Shown piece after piece: positions 36,702 through 45,845 of a stretch of 64,000 bases of DNA. A program made the translations under genes and the position numbers. The notes below the pieces were generated by a model that did no database searches, was not told the DNA's origin, and was given only the letters and a program-made list of their open reading frames with translations. Within the stretch, counting starts at the first letter, position 1. Every line of letters begins with the position of its first letter. The stretch lies in NCBI RefSeq assembly GCF_020991415.1, contig NZ_JAJMOY010000003.1, positions 434,001-498,000 on the forward strand, in the 5' to 3' direction. Source of the stretch: Flavobacterium sp. ENC (GTDB taxonomy: Bacteria > Bacteroidota > Bacteroidia > Flavobacteriales > Flavobacteriaceae).

Positions 36702-36905
36702 TTTTTTGAGGTGCTAAGTTTCTTAGGTACTAAGGTGCTAAGGCACTTAGGTGGTAGCACGCTAAGTTTATTTTAGTAAATGTATGAAAACTTTTTTATA
36801 TCGTTTAAAGAATGATTTACTGCTCCATTAAAATCTCAGCACCTAAGTAACTTAGCCCCTCAGCAACTTTTTCAGAAAATCTTAGCCTCTTGGCACCTAA
36901 GAACC
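36702..36905. repeat. CTTAGGTGCTAAG-type spacer repeats
   Basis: Words such as GGTGCTAAG, TTCTTAGGTACTAAGG, CACTTAGGTGG and, near the other end, CAGCACCTAAGTAACTTAGC and GGCACCTAAGAACC recur in both orientations, so the region can fold back on itself. No gene is visible. The -7-like TATATTTG at 36919-36926 precedes glmM. Confidence 0.55.
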
Positions 36906-36951
36906 TTACTAACTTTTCTATATTTGTAATTGGTAACCATAACTCAAAAAA

Positions 36952-38340
36952 ATGACTTTAATAAAATCTATTTCAGGTATACGTGGAACTATTGGTGGAA
37001 AAGTAGGAGATAACCTGACTCCTGTTGATGCTGTGAAATTTGCATCGGCTTACGGGACTTTTCTTAAAAATAACACTTCTAAAGAAAAACTGACGGTTGT
37101 GATTGGTCGTGATGCCCGAATTTCAGGCCCGATGATTCATAATCTTGTAGTAAATACTTTAATTGGTTTAGGAATTAATGTAATTGATCTTGGGCTTTCA
37201 ACTACACCAACGGTAGAAATTGCAGTACCATTGGAAAAGGCAGATGGCGGAATTATCCTGACGGCTTCCCACAATCCCAAACAGTGGAATGCCCTGAAAT
37301 TGCTAAATGAAAAAGGCGAATTTCTAAGCGGTGCTGAAGGTGCTAAAATTCTTGAAATTGCCGAGGCAGAAGCTTTCGACTTTTCAGATGTAGACAATTT
37401 GGGAGAAATCACCATAAACGATGCGTATATGGATATCCATATCGACGAAGTGTTAAACTTAGCTTTAGTGGATGTTGAAGCTGTAAAAGCGGCAAAGTTT
37501 AAAGTTGTTGTGGATGGGGTGAATTCATCAGGAGGAATTATCATTCCAAGATTGTTGGAGTTGATGGGTGTTGAAGTAGTAAAATTGTACTGCGAACCAA
37601 ACGGACATTTCCCTCATAACCCGGAACCTTTAAAAGAGCATCTGACAGACATTTCTGAATTGGTCGTAAAAGAAAAAGCACATCTTGGAGTGGTAGTAGA
37701 TCCGGATGTGGATCGTTTGGCTTTTATCAGCGAAGACGGGGAGATGTTTGGCGAAGAATATACTTTGGTGGCTTGTGCCGATTATGTACTGAGTAAAACA
37801 CCTGGAAATACCGTTTCCAATATGTCGTCTTCACGTGCTTTGCGTGATGTTACGGTTGGCCACAAAGGCAGCTACGAAGCCAGTGCGGTAGGTGAGGTGA
37901 ATGTAGTGGAACTCATGAAAAAAAATAATGCCATTATCGGTGGTGAAGGAAACGGCGGAATTATCTACCCGGAATCGCATTACGGGCGTGATAGTCTGGT
38001 TGGAGTAGCGTTGTTTTTAACGCATCTGGCCAATAAGAAAATGTCTGTTTCGGCTTTGAGAGCTTCGTATCCGGAGTATTATATGAGCAAAAATAAAATT
38101 GAATTAACACCACAAATTGATGTTGACGCTATTTTGGTTGCCATGACCGAAAAATATAAAAACGAAGATATCACGACAATTGATGGTGTGAAAATTGATT
38201 TTGCTACTGAATGGGTGCACTTAAGAAAATCAAACACAGAACCAATCATCAGAATTTATACAGAAGCGCCTTCTCAGGAAAAAGCCGATGTCCTGGCACT
38301 TCGCATTATTGATGAAATCAAAGCGATTGCAGGAATTTAA
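36952..38340 (+). CDS. glmM: Phosphoglucosamine mutase, copy 1
   Basis: 462 residues of the alpha-D-phosphohexomutase family. The active-site serine is S106 in TASHNPKQWNAL, the Mg site is DPDVDRLAF, the sugar loop GGEGNGGI and the phosphate loop RKSNTEPIIRIY. It interconverts GlcN-6-P and GlcN-1-P for UDP-GlcNAc and peptidoglycan. A second copy lies at 54677-56059. This copy sits among housekeeping genes with its own promoter region and is the likely essential one. Confidence 0.93.
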   Translation: MTLIKSISGIRGTIGGKVGDNLTPVDAVKFASAYGTFLKNNTSKEKLTVVIGRDARISGPMIHNLVVNTLIGLGINVIDLGLSTTPTVEIAVPLEKADGGIILTASHNPKQWNALKLLNEKGEFLSGAEGAKILEIAEAEAFDFSDVDNLGEITINDAYMDIHIDEVLNLALVDVEAVKAAKFKVVVDGVNSSGGIIIPRLLELMGVEVVKLYCEPNGHFPHNPEPLKEHLTDISELVVKEKAHLGVVVDPDVDRLAFISEDGEMFGEEYTLVACADYVLSKTPGNTVSNMSSSRALRDVTVGHKGSYEASAVGEVNVVELMKKNNAIIGGEGNGGIIYPESHYGRDSLVGVALFLTHLANKKMSVSALRASYPEYYMSKNKIELTPQIDVDAILVAMTEKYKNEDITTIDGVKIDFATEWVHLRKSNTEPIIRIYTEAPSQEKADVLALRIIDEIKAIAGI

Positions 38341-38360
38341 TACTGAACAATTCAAATAAA

Positions 38361-38398
38361 AAACACCTCTTTCATCGATTTGAAAGAGGTTTTTTTTA
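38361..38398. terminator. Bidirectional terminator between glmM and the GH128-like gene
   Basis: Stem ACCTCTTTCA / TGAAAGAGGT (38365-38374, 38381-38390) with a 6-nt loop, A/T-tracts on both sides, between convergent genes. Confidence 0.85.
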
Positions 38399-38413
38399 TT
38401 CTAAAACCAAAAT

Positions 38414-39898
38414 TTATTTTTTGATAATTTTCAGTGATCTTTTGACTGTACCATAAGTTGCGGTTACGATATAAACCCCGTTCTGGAGTTTGTCTCCAAT
38501 CTTAATATCTTCATTGGTAAAATAATCATCCGAAGAATAACAGGTACTTCCTTTTATATCGATAATTTTCAAATGTAAAGGTTCTGTCGTTTCCGATTTG
38601 ATGTGAAGAGTAGACTGCTCCTTAACCGGATTAGGATAAACCATAAAAGAATCTTTTTCAATTGCAGGATCATTTACACCGAGGTTCGCCGTGGCAACAT
38701 CAATAAAATTAAAATTCATATCATTTGATTTGAACCTGATTTTCAGGTAAACTTCTCCTTTTGGCAATGCAATTCCGTTTACAATTTTGTTGGCATACGT
38801 CTGTACACCTCCGGTTGCCGGAAAGGTTTCGTCTGTTTTAACAACCGTATTGTTGACCAAAATGTCAAATTTTCCGGGAATTGTAGCGGATGCCACTCTT
38901 AAAGTAAAATTATAAGTACCGGCATTGTCAACATTCAGCATAAATTCATTCCAGTCTCCGCTGCTGATCGAAGTAACATTTTGACCTGTTCCGGAATCAG
39001 TTGTGTTTGATAAAGTGGTGCCTTTTCTGCGATAATGTTTATTGGCGGTGATTCTGCCCGGAACAGTCATCTTTTTAGCAGTGTAAGTCGTATTAATATA
39101 TTCAGTTCCAATAGGTCTTAAAACACCACTTTGCGGAGCCAATAAAGGACCTTCGGCCATATCCAGCCAGTCAGGGTCAACCCGGCCCGTAAACCAGGAA
39201 TAGCGGTAAATGTCGGGATCGTTTTCAAAACTGGTTACAATTTCTTTCATAAACTTCGTTTTCTCAGCTGCAGTCTGAACGACTCTATTCGCAAATTCAG
39301 TGACCCAAACCGGACGATTGTATTTTTTCAAAAGTCCCGTAACGCCAATAACAGATCCTGCTGTGGCATCATACGTATGAAAAGCAATATAATCGACTTT
39401 GCAATTGGGACATAAAAGAAAAAACTGATCATGCCAGGCAGTCGGACTGGTGTATCCGCCATAATTATCCGGGCCATTAAATGCAGGTGACGCACTTACG
39501 ATTTCGAGATTTTTTGCTGCTGCGATTTTTTCAACATTTACCCAGGCATTCACCGCTTCCTGAGGGGTAAGTCTGGCACCGTTATTAAAATTCGGCTCAT
39601 TAAAGGCTAATAAATATCTGGCGCCGGGTTTTATTTTGGCAATGAAGCCCTGTACATCGGCATCTGAGATTTTACCCCATACCATGGGTACAAATTCAAC
39701 ACCGATAGATTGGTAATTGGGTTCAATAGCCTGATCCGGGGAAGGACTCCAGTTGTACCACCACGAAACGCCGGGTTTCAGTGCCAGTAAATCTTCCTGG
39801 GAATGGTAGCCGTAAGCGATTCCGCGTTTTGGACTTTGGGCCAACAGGGCCATTGAAAAACAGAACAGCAATGCTGTAAAAGATAGGTTTTTTGTCAT
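38414..39898 (-). CDS. Secreted GH128-like beta-glucanase with CBM and T9SS sorting domain
   Basis: 494 residues. Signal peptide (SMALLAQ), then a (beta/alpha)8 catalytic domain (about 22-250): acid/base E101 in LLAFNEPN and nucleophile E201 in PVWVTEFANR, the Asl1/GH128 pattern seen in beta-1,3-glucanases. Residues ~270-400 form a beta-sandwich with the CBM6-like motif (ISSGDWNEFMLNVDNAGTYN). The last 80 residues (FMVYPNPVKEQSTLHIK ... NGVYIVTATYGTVKRSLKII) are a type A T9SS C-terminal domain, so it is exported by the type IX system and anchored or released. Glucan target inferred from the family. Confidence 0.8.
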   Translation of the reverse strand: MTKNLSFTALLFCFSMALLAQSPKRGIAYGYHSQEDLLALKPGVSWWYNWSPSPDQAIEPNYQSIGVEFVPMVWGKISDADVQGFIAKIKPGARYLLAFNEPNFNNGARLTPQEAVNAWVNVEKIAAAKNLEIVSASPAFNGPDNYGGYTSPTAWHDQFFLLCPNCKVDYIAFHTYDATAGSVIGVTGLLKKYNRPVWVTEFANRVVQTAAEKTKFMKEIVTSFENDPDIYRYSWFTGRVDPDWLDMAEGPLLAPQSGVLRPIGTEYINTTYTAKKMTVPGRITANKHYRRKGTTLSNTTDSGTGQNVTSISSGDWNEFMLNVDNAGTYNFTLRVASATIPGKFDILVNNTVVKTDETFPATGGVQTYANKIVNGIALPKGEVYLKIRFKSNDMNFNFIDVATANLGVNDPAIEKDSFMVYPNPVKEQSTLHIKSETTEPLHLKIIDIKGSTCYSSDDYFTNEDIKIGDKLQNGVYIVTATYGTVKRSLKIIKK

Positions 39899-40043
39899 AG
39901 GGAGATAAATTAGATTTTGGGAAATTTTTTATCAGTTTCAAAGATATTATTGTTGGTTTAATTTGTCATTAATATCTTATCAAAAAAACAGTACAAAAAC
40001 ACATCAAATCTGTTTTGTGGCTTTTTGAAAAGCTTTAAAACGA

Positions 40044-40082
40044 AAAAATCCAAAAAGCGACAATTGCTTTTTGGATTTTTTT
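40044..40082. terminator. Terminator after the acyltransferase gene
   Basis: Hairpin AAAAATCCAAAAAGC / GCTTTTTGGATTTTT (40045-40058, 40065-40080) with T-tracts lies downstream of the minus-strand acyltransferase gene and upstream of the GH128-like gene. Confidence 0.7.
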
Positions 40083-40096
40083 ATTTCGTTATGAAA

Positions 40097-40972
40097 CTAT
40101 TTATCAACTCTGTGTTTCCATCTTTTGTGTGTCCATAAATAATATTCCGGGGCTTCAAGGATTTGTTTTTCCACCTCTCTTAAATATTTCTCGGTAAGAT
40201 CAAAATTGGCATAATCGTTTGGGTTTTCGGCAATAGGAAGGAAGGTAGCTTCATAATAACCTCTTGCTACTTTTTTTACTTTCACCATTATAACACTCAA
40301 ATCGTATTTTTTGGCCAGCATTTCAGCACCAGTGTGTACCGGAACCTCAACACCCATAAATTTCATCGAATGAAAAATCCTGTCGAGTTTTGGAGACTGA
40401 TCACTAGCCAGACCGTACATGCTTAAAATTGCTGCCCGCTGGTTTTGGGCCATCAGCGGAATTGCCTTTCTGGTTTCAATTAATTCGGTATCATATTTAG
40501 AACGAATTCTTCGAACCAATCGGTCAAAATAAGGATTGGCCAGTGTTTTATAAACAGCAATTCCTTTAAAATCAATTTTAGTGTTCATAGTTAAAAGCCA
40601 TTCATAGCTCGCATAATGTGAAGCGACCAGAATAACGCTCTTTCCTTTCTTTGCATATTCTTTTATAAGATCAAGATTGGTGATTTGAAATCTTTTATCC
40701 ATTTCTTCCGGTGAAATGCCCATGGTTTTAATTGTTTCCAGAAACATATCGCACATGTGCTGATAAAATTTCTTTTCGATCACTTTTCGTTCAGCCAAAT
40801 TCAGATGTGGCAAAGCCAAAGCCAGATTTTCACGCACCACTTTTCTGCGGTATCCTAAAACATAATACACCAGAAAAAACACAAAATCAGAAAACCAATA
40901 AAATATTCGGAAAGGTAGTATAGAGATAAGCCAGAGAATAGGGTAGGCCAAAATATAAACGAGAAATTGCAT
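40097..40972 (-). CDS. Lysophospholipid/lipid A acyltransferase (LpxL/HtrB family)
   Basis: 291 residues. N-terminal membrane anchor (YILAYPILWLISILPFRIFY), then the acyltransferase fold with catalytic H119/E124 in SHYASYEW (HxxxxE, the LpxL arrangement) and a conserved C-terminal region ending HKRWKHR. It likely adds a secondary acyl chain to lipid A at the inner membrane. Its -7-like TATATTTG is at 40986-40993. Family paralogues acting on other lipids cannot be excluded. Confidence 0.85.
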   Translation of the reverse strand: MQFLVYILAYPILWLISILPFRIFYWFSDFVFFLVYYVLGYRRKVVRENLALALPHLNLAERKVIEKKFYQHMCDMFLETIKTMGISPEEMDKRFQITNLDLIKEYAKKGKSVILVASHYASYEWLLTMNTKIDFKGIAVYKTLANPYFDRLVRRIRSKYDTELIETRKAIPLMAQNQRAAILSMYGLASDQSPKLDRIFHSMKFMGVEVPVHTGAEMLAKKYDLSVIMVKVKKVARGYYEATFLPIAENPNDYANFDLTEKYLREVEKQILEAPEYYLWTHKRWKHRVDK

Positions 40973-41083
40973 GTAATTTTTTTTGCAAATATAAAGTAAA
41001 AATGAATAACGACCGATATTTTGGTTTGTTACTGACTTATCTGGGAGAATGAGTATCTTTACAATTCACATTAAATATTTTTT

Positions 41084-41722
41084 ATGAATACCATTTTGAT
41101 TGGGATAATAGTGGCCAATGCACTTATAAGTTACAAAGGTTTTAATGATATTGCCTTTTTTAGAAAATACGAATTTCATGTCGGAAGTATTCGTTCCGGC
41201 GAGCAGATCAGAATGTTATCATCAGGGTTTTTGCATGCAGATATGATGCATTTGATTTTTAATATGCTGACACTTTGGTTTTTTGCTCCTGTGGTTTTAA
41301 GCTGGCTGGGAGATTTCTCTTTTGTCCTCGTTTATTTTGGAAGCCTTATTTTTGGAAGTTTGCTTACCATGCTGTTTCATAAAAACGATTACAGTTACAG
41401 GGCTGTTGGTGCATCGGGAGCAGTAACAGGTGTTTTGTATTCTGCCATTTTATTGCAGCCCGATATGATGCTGGGTATCTTTTTTGTAATTCCAATACCG
41501 GCCTATCTCTTCGGAATTTTGTATTTATTGTATTCAATTTATGGCATGAAAGCCAAAAATGATAATATCGGACATACAGCGCATTTTGGAGGCGCCATAG
41601 GCGGTTATCTGATCACACTGATCAAAGTACCTTCTTTATTTGCCGATCATACCTTAATGGTAATTCTGCTGGCAATTCCGATTTTGATACTTTTCGGAAT
41701 GGCGAAATTGGGCAAATTGTAA
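41084..41722 (+). CDS. Rhomboid family intramembrane serine protease
   Basis: 212 residues with six predicted helices. The catalytic pair is S111 in AVGASGAVTG and H167 in HTAHFGGAIGG; an early His/Asn pair (HLIFNM, N60) may form the oxyanion hole. It cuts membrane proteins within the bilayer. Twenty bases after its stop the next frame could open, but the SIMPL gene starts at a later ATG, so co-transcription is likely. Confidence 0.9.
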   Translation: MNTILIGIIVANALISYKGFNDIAFFRKYEFHVGSIRSGEQIRMLSSGFLHADMMHLIFNMLTLWFFAPVVLSWLGDFSFVLVYFGSLIFGSLLTMLFHKNDYSYRAVGASGAVTGVLYSAILLQPDMMLGIFFVIPIPAYLFGILYLLYSIYGMKAKNDNIGHTAHFGGAIGGYLITLIKVPSLFADHTLMVILLAIPILILFGMAKLGKL

Positions 41723-41774
41723 TGCTGGCACAACTTTTGAAATGAAACTATCAAACAATTTAAATATAACAAAA

Positions 41775-42467
41775 ATGAAAAAACTAGTATTATTTTTAAC
41801 AATCATGTTTATGACTATGTCTTACGGCCAGGAAATCAAACAAATTCCACAAATCAATGTTAATGGAGAAGGTAAAGTAAAAATAGCACCTGATCAGGTT
41901 TGTATTTCAGCTACGGTTGAAACAAAAGGGAATAATGCTAAAGACGTCAAAAAACAAAATGATGAAAAAATGGATGCCGTTTTGAAATTCATCAAAAAAA
42001 TGAATATTCCAACAGCAGATTTCAAAACAAAACAAGTAGCTCTGAATCCGATATACGATTACGAGAAAAAGAAAACAACTTATAATGCTGCTCAGACAGT
42101 AGAAATTGTATTGAAAGATTTAGCGAAATACGATGAGTTAATGGAAGGTTTGGTTCAACAGGGAATTAACCGTTTAGATAATGTTTCTTTTGAGTCTTCT
42201 AAATTAGCACAATACCAGTCAGAAGCCAGAAAATTGGCCATTAAAGACGCAAAAGCAAAAGCTGAAGACTATGTTTCTGTTTTAGGACAAAAAGTAGGTA
42301 AAGCTTACACGATTTCTGATAATTCTCAGGTATACCACCCGCAACCAATGTATGCGGCGATGAGAATGAAAGAATCTGCAGATACAGCCGGAGCTGCAAA
42401 CGAAACTTTAGCAATTGGCGAAATCGAGATTTTAGCAAACGTTACGGTTAGTTTTATTCTGGACTAA
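41775..42467 (+). CDS. SIMPL-domain (DUF541) periplasmic protein
   Basis: About 230 residues from ATG 41775 (MKKLVLFLTIMFMTMSYGQ), a clear signal peptide; the in-frame start at 41742 would add 11 residues that are not signal-like. The SIMPL fold shows INVNGEGKVKIAPDQVCISA near the start and KLAIKDAKAKAEDYVSVLG in the middle. Homologues bind to envelope kinases or stress systems, function unclear. A strong terminator follows. Confidence 0.85.
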   Translation: MKKLVLFLTIMFMTMSYGQEIKQIPQINVNGEGKVKIAPDQVCISATVETKGNNAKDVKKQNDEKMDAVLKFIKKMNIPTADFKTKQVALNPIYDYEKKKTTYNAAQTVEIVLKDLAKYDELMEGLVQQGINRLDNVSFESSKLAQYQSEARKLAIKDAKAKAEDYVSVLGQKVGKAYTISDNSQVYHPQPMYAAMRMKESADTAGAANETLAIGEIEILANVTVSFILD

Positions 42468-42489
42468 AGTTTAAAATAACAATATTATA

Positions 42490-42528
42490 AAATCCCAAAT
42501 TCCAAATCCGGAGTTTGGGATTTTTTTT
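42490..42528 (+). terminator. Terminator after the SIMPL gene
   Basis: AAATCCCAAA / TTTGGGATTT (42490-42499, 42514-42523) then T8. Confidence 0.8.
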
Positions 42529-42623
42529 AACCGCAAGGGCGCAAGGTTTTTCGCAAGGTTCGCAAAGTTTATTATAAGCCTTGCGAACCTTGCGCTTTTT
42601 TCCTTGTGTGCTTTGCGGTTAAA
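42529..42623. repeat. CGCAAGGTTCGCAAAG-family inverted repeat
   Basis: CGCAAGGTTCGCAAAG faces CCTTGCGAACCTTGCG, enclosed by AACCGCAA and TTTGCGGTT. The same family occurs at 1220-1265, 45632-45832 and 54507-54648. Confidence 0.7.
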
Positions 42624-42699
42624 TCTTCACCCCTTAGGTAGCACTTTTACCTTTCACTTTGCATCTTTCACTTCTTAATAACATAGTATTTTTCTTAAT

Positions 42700-42713
42700 T
42701 GTGTTCAAACACA
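42700..42713. promoter_or_regulatory. Operator site A (LacI-family palindrome)
   Basis: TGTGTTCAAACACA, a 14-bp palindrome with one mismatch to TGTGTTCGAACACA. Centre 88 bp upstream of site B. Confidence 0.7.
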
Positions 42714-42787
42714 TTTCGTTGAACTTCCAAAAACGTATATTTAGCTATAAGTAAAATAGTACATTTTTTCGGATTTTCACTTTTTTT

Positions 42788-42801
42788 TGTGTTCGAACAC
42801 A
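42788..42801. promoter_or_regulatory. Operator site B (LacI-family palindrome, perfect copy)
   Basis: TGTGTTCGAACACA, fully symmetric with central CG, as bound by LacI-family dimers. Its centre lies 47.5 bp upstream of the -7 box at 42842. Confidence 0.75.
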
Positions 42802-42819
42802 TTTTTTTTTGTTTTCATG

Positions 42820-42849
42820 TTGCCAATTAAATTACATTTTTTACATTCG
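42820..42849 (+). promoter_or_regulatory. Putative promoter of the T9SS beta-helix gene
   Basis: TTG (42820-42822), 19-bp spacer, TACATTCG (42842-42849), one mismatch to TAnnTTTG. It would give a leader of about 180 nt. Confidence 0.45.
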
Positions 42850-43032
42850 TCTGAAATAAGCTACTTTACGTTTTTTCTAAACCTTCTTTTCAATCAAAAG
42901 TTACTTTCAATTTTAGATTTTAACGAATTGATTTTTAAAGTTTAACGGAATAAAACAGGCTTATTTATACTGTAGAAATATTGCAATATTTAATTATAGT
43001 TTTTTTAATTGTTTAATCCAAAATATCAAATT

Positions 43033-44892
43033 ATGAAAATCAGAAAAATTACATTTATTATTTTATTGTGTTTTGTGCAGGGATTTGCCCAGACGTATGT
43101 CGCTACAACCGGAAATGATGTTACAGGAACAGGAACAGCTGCCTTACCATTCAAGACCATTGCCAAAGGAGTTCAGGTGGCTCCGTCCGGCGGAACCGTA
43201 TTGGTTTTATCAGGAACGTATCCTGTAACAGGCCCTATTTTTGTCGGGAAACCGCTGACGATTCAAAAAAGCGGTTCGTCTGCTGTGGTTATCAACGCTT
43301 CCGGCTGGACAAGCTCAGATACTTATGTATTGGGAATTGTCAATACAAGCAGTGTGACCATTGATGGTTTAACTATTTCAAACAAAATTGCAAACGGAAG
43401 CAAGGGAATATGGATTTTAGCCAATTCCGGCGCAACGGCTAATCTGAACAACATCACGATCAAAAATTGTATTGTAAAAAATATCGGATGGATCAGCAAC
43501 AATCTTTCGTCAATTCCTGCCAATAGCGGAATTGTAGCCAACGCGATCAAAGTCGACGGAGGGAATGCCACATACGCGATTACCAATGTTAAAATTGAAA
43601 ATAACGAAGTAGCGAACTGTGCCACTGGCTGGGGAGAAGCCGTAACCGTAACCGGAAATGTAAATGGTTTCTCGGTTTCAGGAAATACGGTTTATGATAT
43701 CGCCAACATCGGAATTGTTGCTGCCGGAAATTATACATCGACCGGGGCAACAAGCAATAACCAGGCAAGAAATGGTGTGATTGCTTCGAATGAAGTTTTT
43801 AATTGTATGAGTGCCGTTGCCAATAGTGCCGGTATTTATGTAGACGGTGCCTTAAACTGTACGGTACAAAGAAATGAAGTGTACCGATGCGGTGTTGGAA
43901 TTGCAGTGGGTTCTGAACAGAATACAGCCACAGGAAATGGTGGCCAGTCTACCGGACATATTGTAAATAACAATTCGGTTTATAATAATGTAGTGACCGG
44001 AGCTATTTTTGGCGGTGTTATCGGAAGCGGTTACACAACAAGTGTCGGGAACACTAAAATTTTCAACAACACTTTTTATAAAAACAGAACAGGAGCGGTT
44101 ATCAATGGCGTTACGACTATTGCCGGTGTTGCCGTGGGGACTATTGCGGATAATTTCGGAGGAGAGGTTCATCTTCAGAACAGCTCGGGAATTACGTTCA
44201 AAAATAATATTTTGTATGCTACAACGGGTAAAAAACTGCTTCTGGCTTCTTCAGGGTATACTGTGTCTGGCTTTGTATCGAACTATAATTTATTTTACAG
44301 AGAAACCAATACGGATTTCACTATTGATTTAACGGGAGTAAGTTTCAACGGAAGTTCAACTACAGGCTCTTATAATCCAACGACATTTGCGACAGCCACA
44401 GGTCTGGATGTTAATTCAGTTACAGGGTTGCCAGGATTTGTAAATGCGGCGGCTTTTAATTTTACTTTAGCCACCGGAGCTTTCGCTACAGATAAAGGGG
44501 ACCCGACTTACAATAGCACGTATTCCGGTACCCTGGATTTTGATGATGATATTCGCAAGAGAAATGGCAGAATCGATATTGGCTGTTCTGAATTGCAGAC
44601 AGGATCGACTGCTAAAAAATCGGCAGCTGTGGAAGTAACCAAAGAAATTAACCCTGACTTTGCGGTTTTCCCTAATCCGGCATCCGATATAATCACTGTT
44701 AATTTTGGAAAAGAAATTAAGACAGCAACGATTTCTGTATTGGATTTAAACGGAAGAGTACTTGTAAAAGGAGAATATAATGGGGTTAGTACGGCAACCA
44801 TTACTGTTTCTGATTTAAAGAAATCGCAACTGGTTATTCTTCAGATTAATGCTGATCATGAGTTAAGTAATACTAAAGTATACCTGAAATAA
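43033..44892 (+). CDS. Secreted right-handed parallel beta-helix protein with T9SS sorting domain
   Basis: About 619 residues from ATG 43033 (MKIRKITFIILLCFVQGFAQ, signal peptide). The N-terminus TYVATTGNDVTGTGTAALPF and the repeated N-rich turns (ITIKNCIVKN, VKIENNEVANC, FSVSGNTVYDI, CTVQRNEVYRC, TKIFNNTFYKN, ITFKNNILYAT) form a pectate-lyase-like parallel beta-helix. The C-terminal ~80 residues (FAVFPNPASDIITVNF ... KVYLK) are a T9SS type A domain. It is probably a polysaccharide lyase or hydrolase of the cell surface, but no catalytic residues can be assigned. Two operator sites stand in front of it. Substrate unknown. Confidence 0.75.
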   Translation: MKIRKITFIILLCFVQGFAQTYVATTGNDVTGTGTAALPFKTIAKGVQVAPSGGTVLVLSGTYPVTGPIFVGKPLTIQKSGSSAVVINASGWTSSDTYVLGIVNTSSVTIDGLTISNKIANGSKGIWILANSGATANLNNITIKNCIVKNIGWISNNLSSIPANSGIVANAIKVDGGNATYAITNVKIENNEVANCATGWGEAVTVTGNVNGFSVSGNTVYDIANIGIVAAGNYTSTGATSNNQARNGVIASNEVFNCMSAVANSAGIYVDGALNCTVQRNEVYRCGVGIAVGSEQNTATGNGGQSTGHIVNNNSVYNNVVTGAIFGGVIGSGYTTSVGNTKIFNNTFYKNRTGAVINGVTTIAGVAVGTIADNFGGEVHLQNSSGITFKNNILYATTGKKLLLASSGYTVSGFVSNYNLFYRETNTDFTIDLTGVSFNGSSTTGSYNPTTFATATGLDVNSVTGLPGFVNAAAFNFTLATGAFATDKGDPTYNSTYSGTLDFDDDIRKRNGRIDIGCSELQTGSTAKKSAAVEVTKEINPDFAVFPNPASDIITVNFGKEIKTATISVLDLNGRVLVKGEYNGVSTATITVSDLKKSQLVILQINADHELSNTKVYLK

Positions 44893-44904
44893 TAGTAATT
44901 TCTA

Positions 44905-44945
44905 ATGGGCAAAAGAGATTTTTCTTTTTTGCCCCTTTTTTTGTT
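44905..44945 (+). terminator. Terminator after the beta-helix gene
   Basis: GGGCAAAAGAGA / TCTTTTTTGCCC hairpin followed by CTTTTTTT. Confidence 0.75.
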
Positions 44946-44969
44946 TTTAAAATTTCGTACCTTTTTAAA

Positions 44970-45605
44970 ATGAAAAATTATACTGTAAATCGTATCGAAG
45001 AAAATATTCTGCAAATAAATGGTTTAGCAGATAACCCGCTTTGGCAGCAGGCAGAAGTACTAACTGATTTTAGTTCTCCGTGGGATAATGCAGAACCTGA
45101 AAAAATTGAATTCAGGGCCTTATGGGATCTTAAAAATATTTATTTTTCATATACTGTTTATGATACCAATATTCATATCGACAGGAAAGATGATTCGGTT
45201 GACAGCATTGGGGAATCAGACAGGATAGAGATTTTTTTCAGGACAGATGAAACCCTAAATCCCTATTATTGTTTAGAAATTGATCCAACGCCCAGAATCA
45301 TGGACTTTAAGGCATCTCCGGCCAAAAAATTTGATTTTGACTGGAACTGGCCCAAAAATGATATTGTTATTAAATCTCATATCAAAGAGGAGTATTTCGT
45401 TGTTGAGATAGCGATCAGTATTCAGTCTTTAATGAACTTTAACTTAATTAAAGGCCGTACTATTGAAGCCGGACTTTTCAGGGCCAAATATAAAAAACAG
45501 CAAAATAACCTGTTTGAACCTACCTGGATTTCATGGGTAGATCCGGATACTGAAACTCCCAATTTTCATGTTGCCAGCTCTTTTGGTACTTTGACTTTAG
45601 GGTAA
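44970..45605 (+). CDS. CBM9-like/DOMON carbohydrate-binding protein without signal peptide
   Basis: 211 residues. The fold resembles the CBM9-like sugar-binding module: NPLWQQAEVLTDF near the start, IEFRALWDLKNIYFSYTVYD, and SDRIEIFFRTDE, which reads like the substrate face with conserved Trp and acidic residues; it ends NFHVASSFGTLTL. No signal peptide is visible, so it would stay in the cytoplasm unless the start is upstream. Homologues in Bacteroidota are often in sugar-utilisation loci. It lies between the beta-helix gene and the regulator. Confidence 0.65.
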   Translation: MKNYTVNRIEENILQINGLADNPLWQQAEVLTDFSSPWDNAEPEKIEFRALWDLKNIYFSYTVYDTNIHIDRKDDSVDSIGESDRIEIFFRTDETLNPYYCLEIDPTPRIMDFKASPAKKFDFDWNWPKNDIVIKSHIKEEYFVVEIAISIQSLMNFNLIKGRTIEAGLFRAKYKKQQNNLFEPTWISWVDPDTETPNFHVASSFGTLTLG

Positions 45606-45631
45606 GGACTTATTTGTAATTTATTTAACTT

Positions 45632-45832
45632 AGCTTAACCGCAAGGTTCGCAAAGCTGTTTTTTTTTAATCACGCAAAGTCGCAAAGTCGCAAAGTTTTC
45701 TATTTTAGTTTTTCTTTGCGACTTTGCGACTTTGCGTGAAATAATTTAGCCTGCTTTGCGTAAACTTTATAACGCTTCATGAGAATATTTAGCGTGCCTT
45801 GCGTAAACCTTAGCGAACCTTGCGGTTAAGCT
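45632..45832. repeat. Nested perfect inverted repeats between convergent genes
   Basis: Outer arms of 20 bp (45632-45651 and 45813-45832, AGCTTAACCGCAAGGTTCGC) and inner arms of 25 bp (45671-45695 and 45714-45738, built from (CGCAAAGT)n) are exact inverse complements. The inner hairpin has an 18-nt loop. It lies between the stops of the CBM9-like gene and the regulator gene and could end transcription from both sides. Confidence 0.85.
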
Positions 45833-45845
45833 ACGTTCATTAGAT

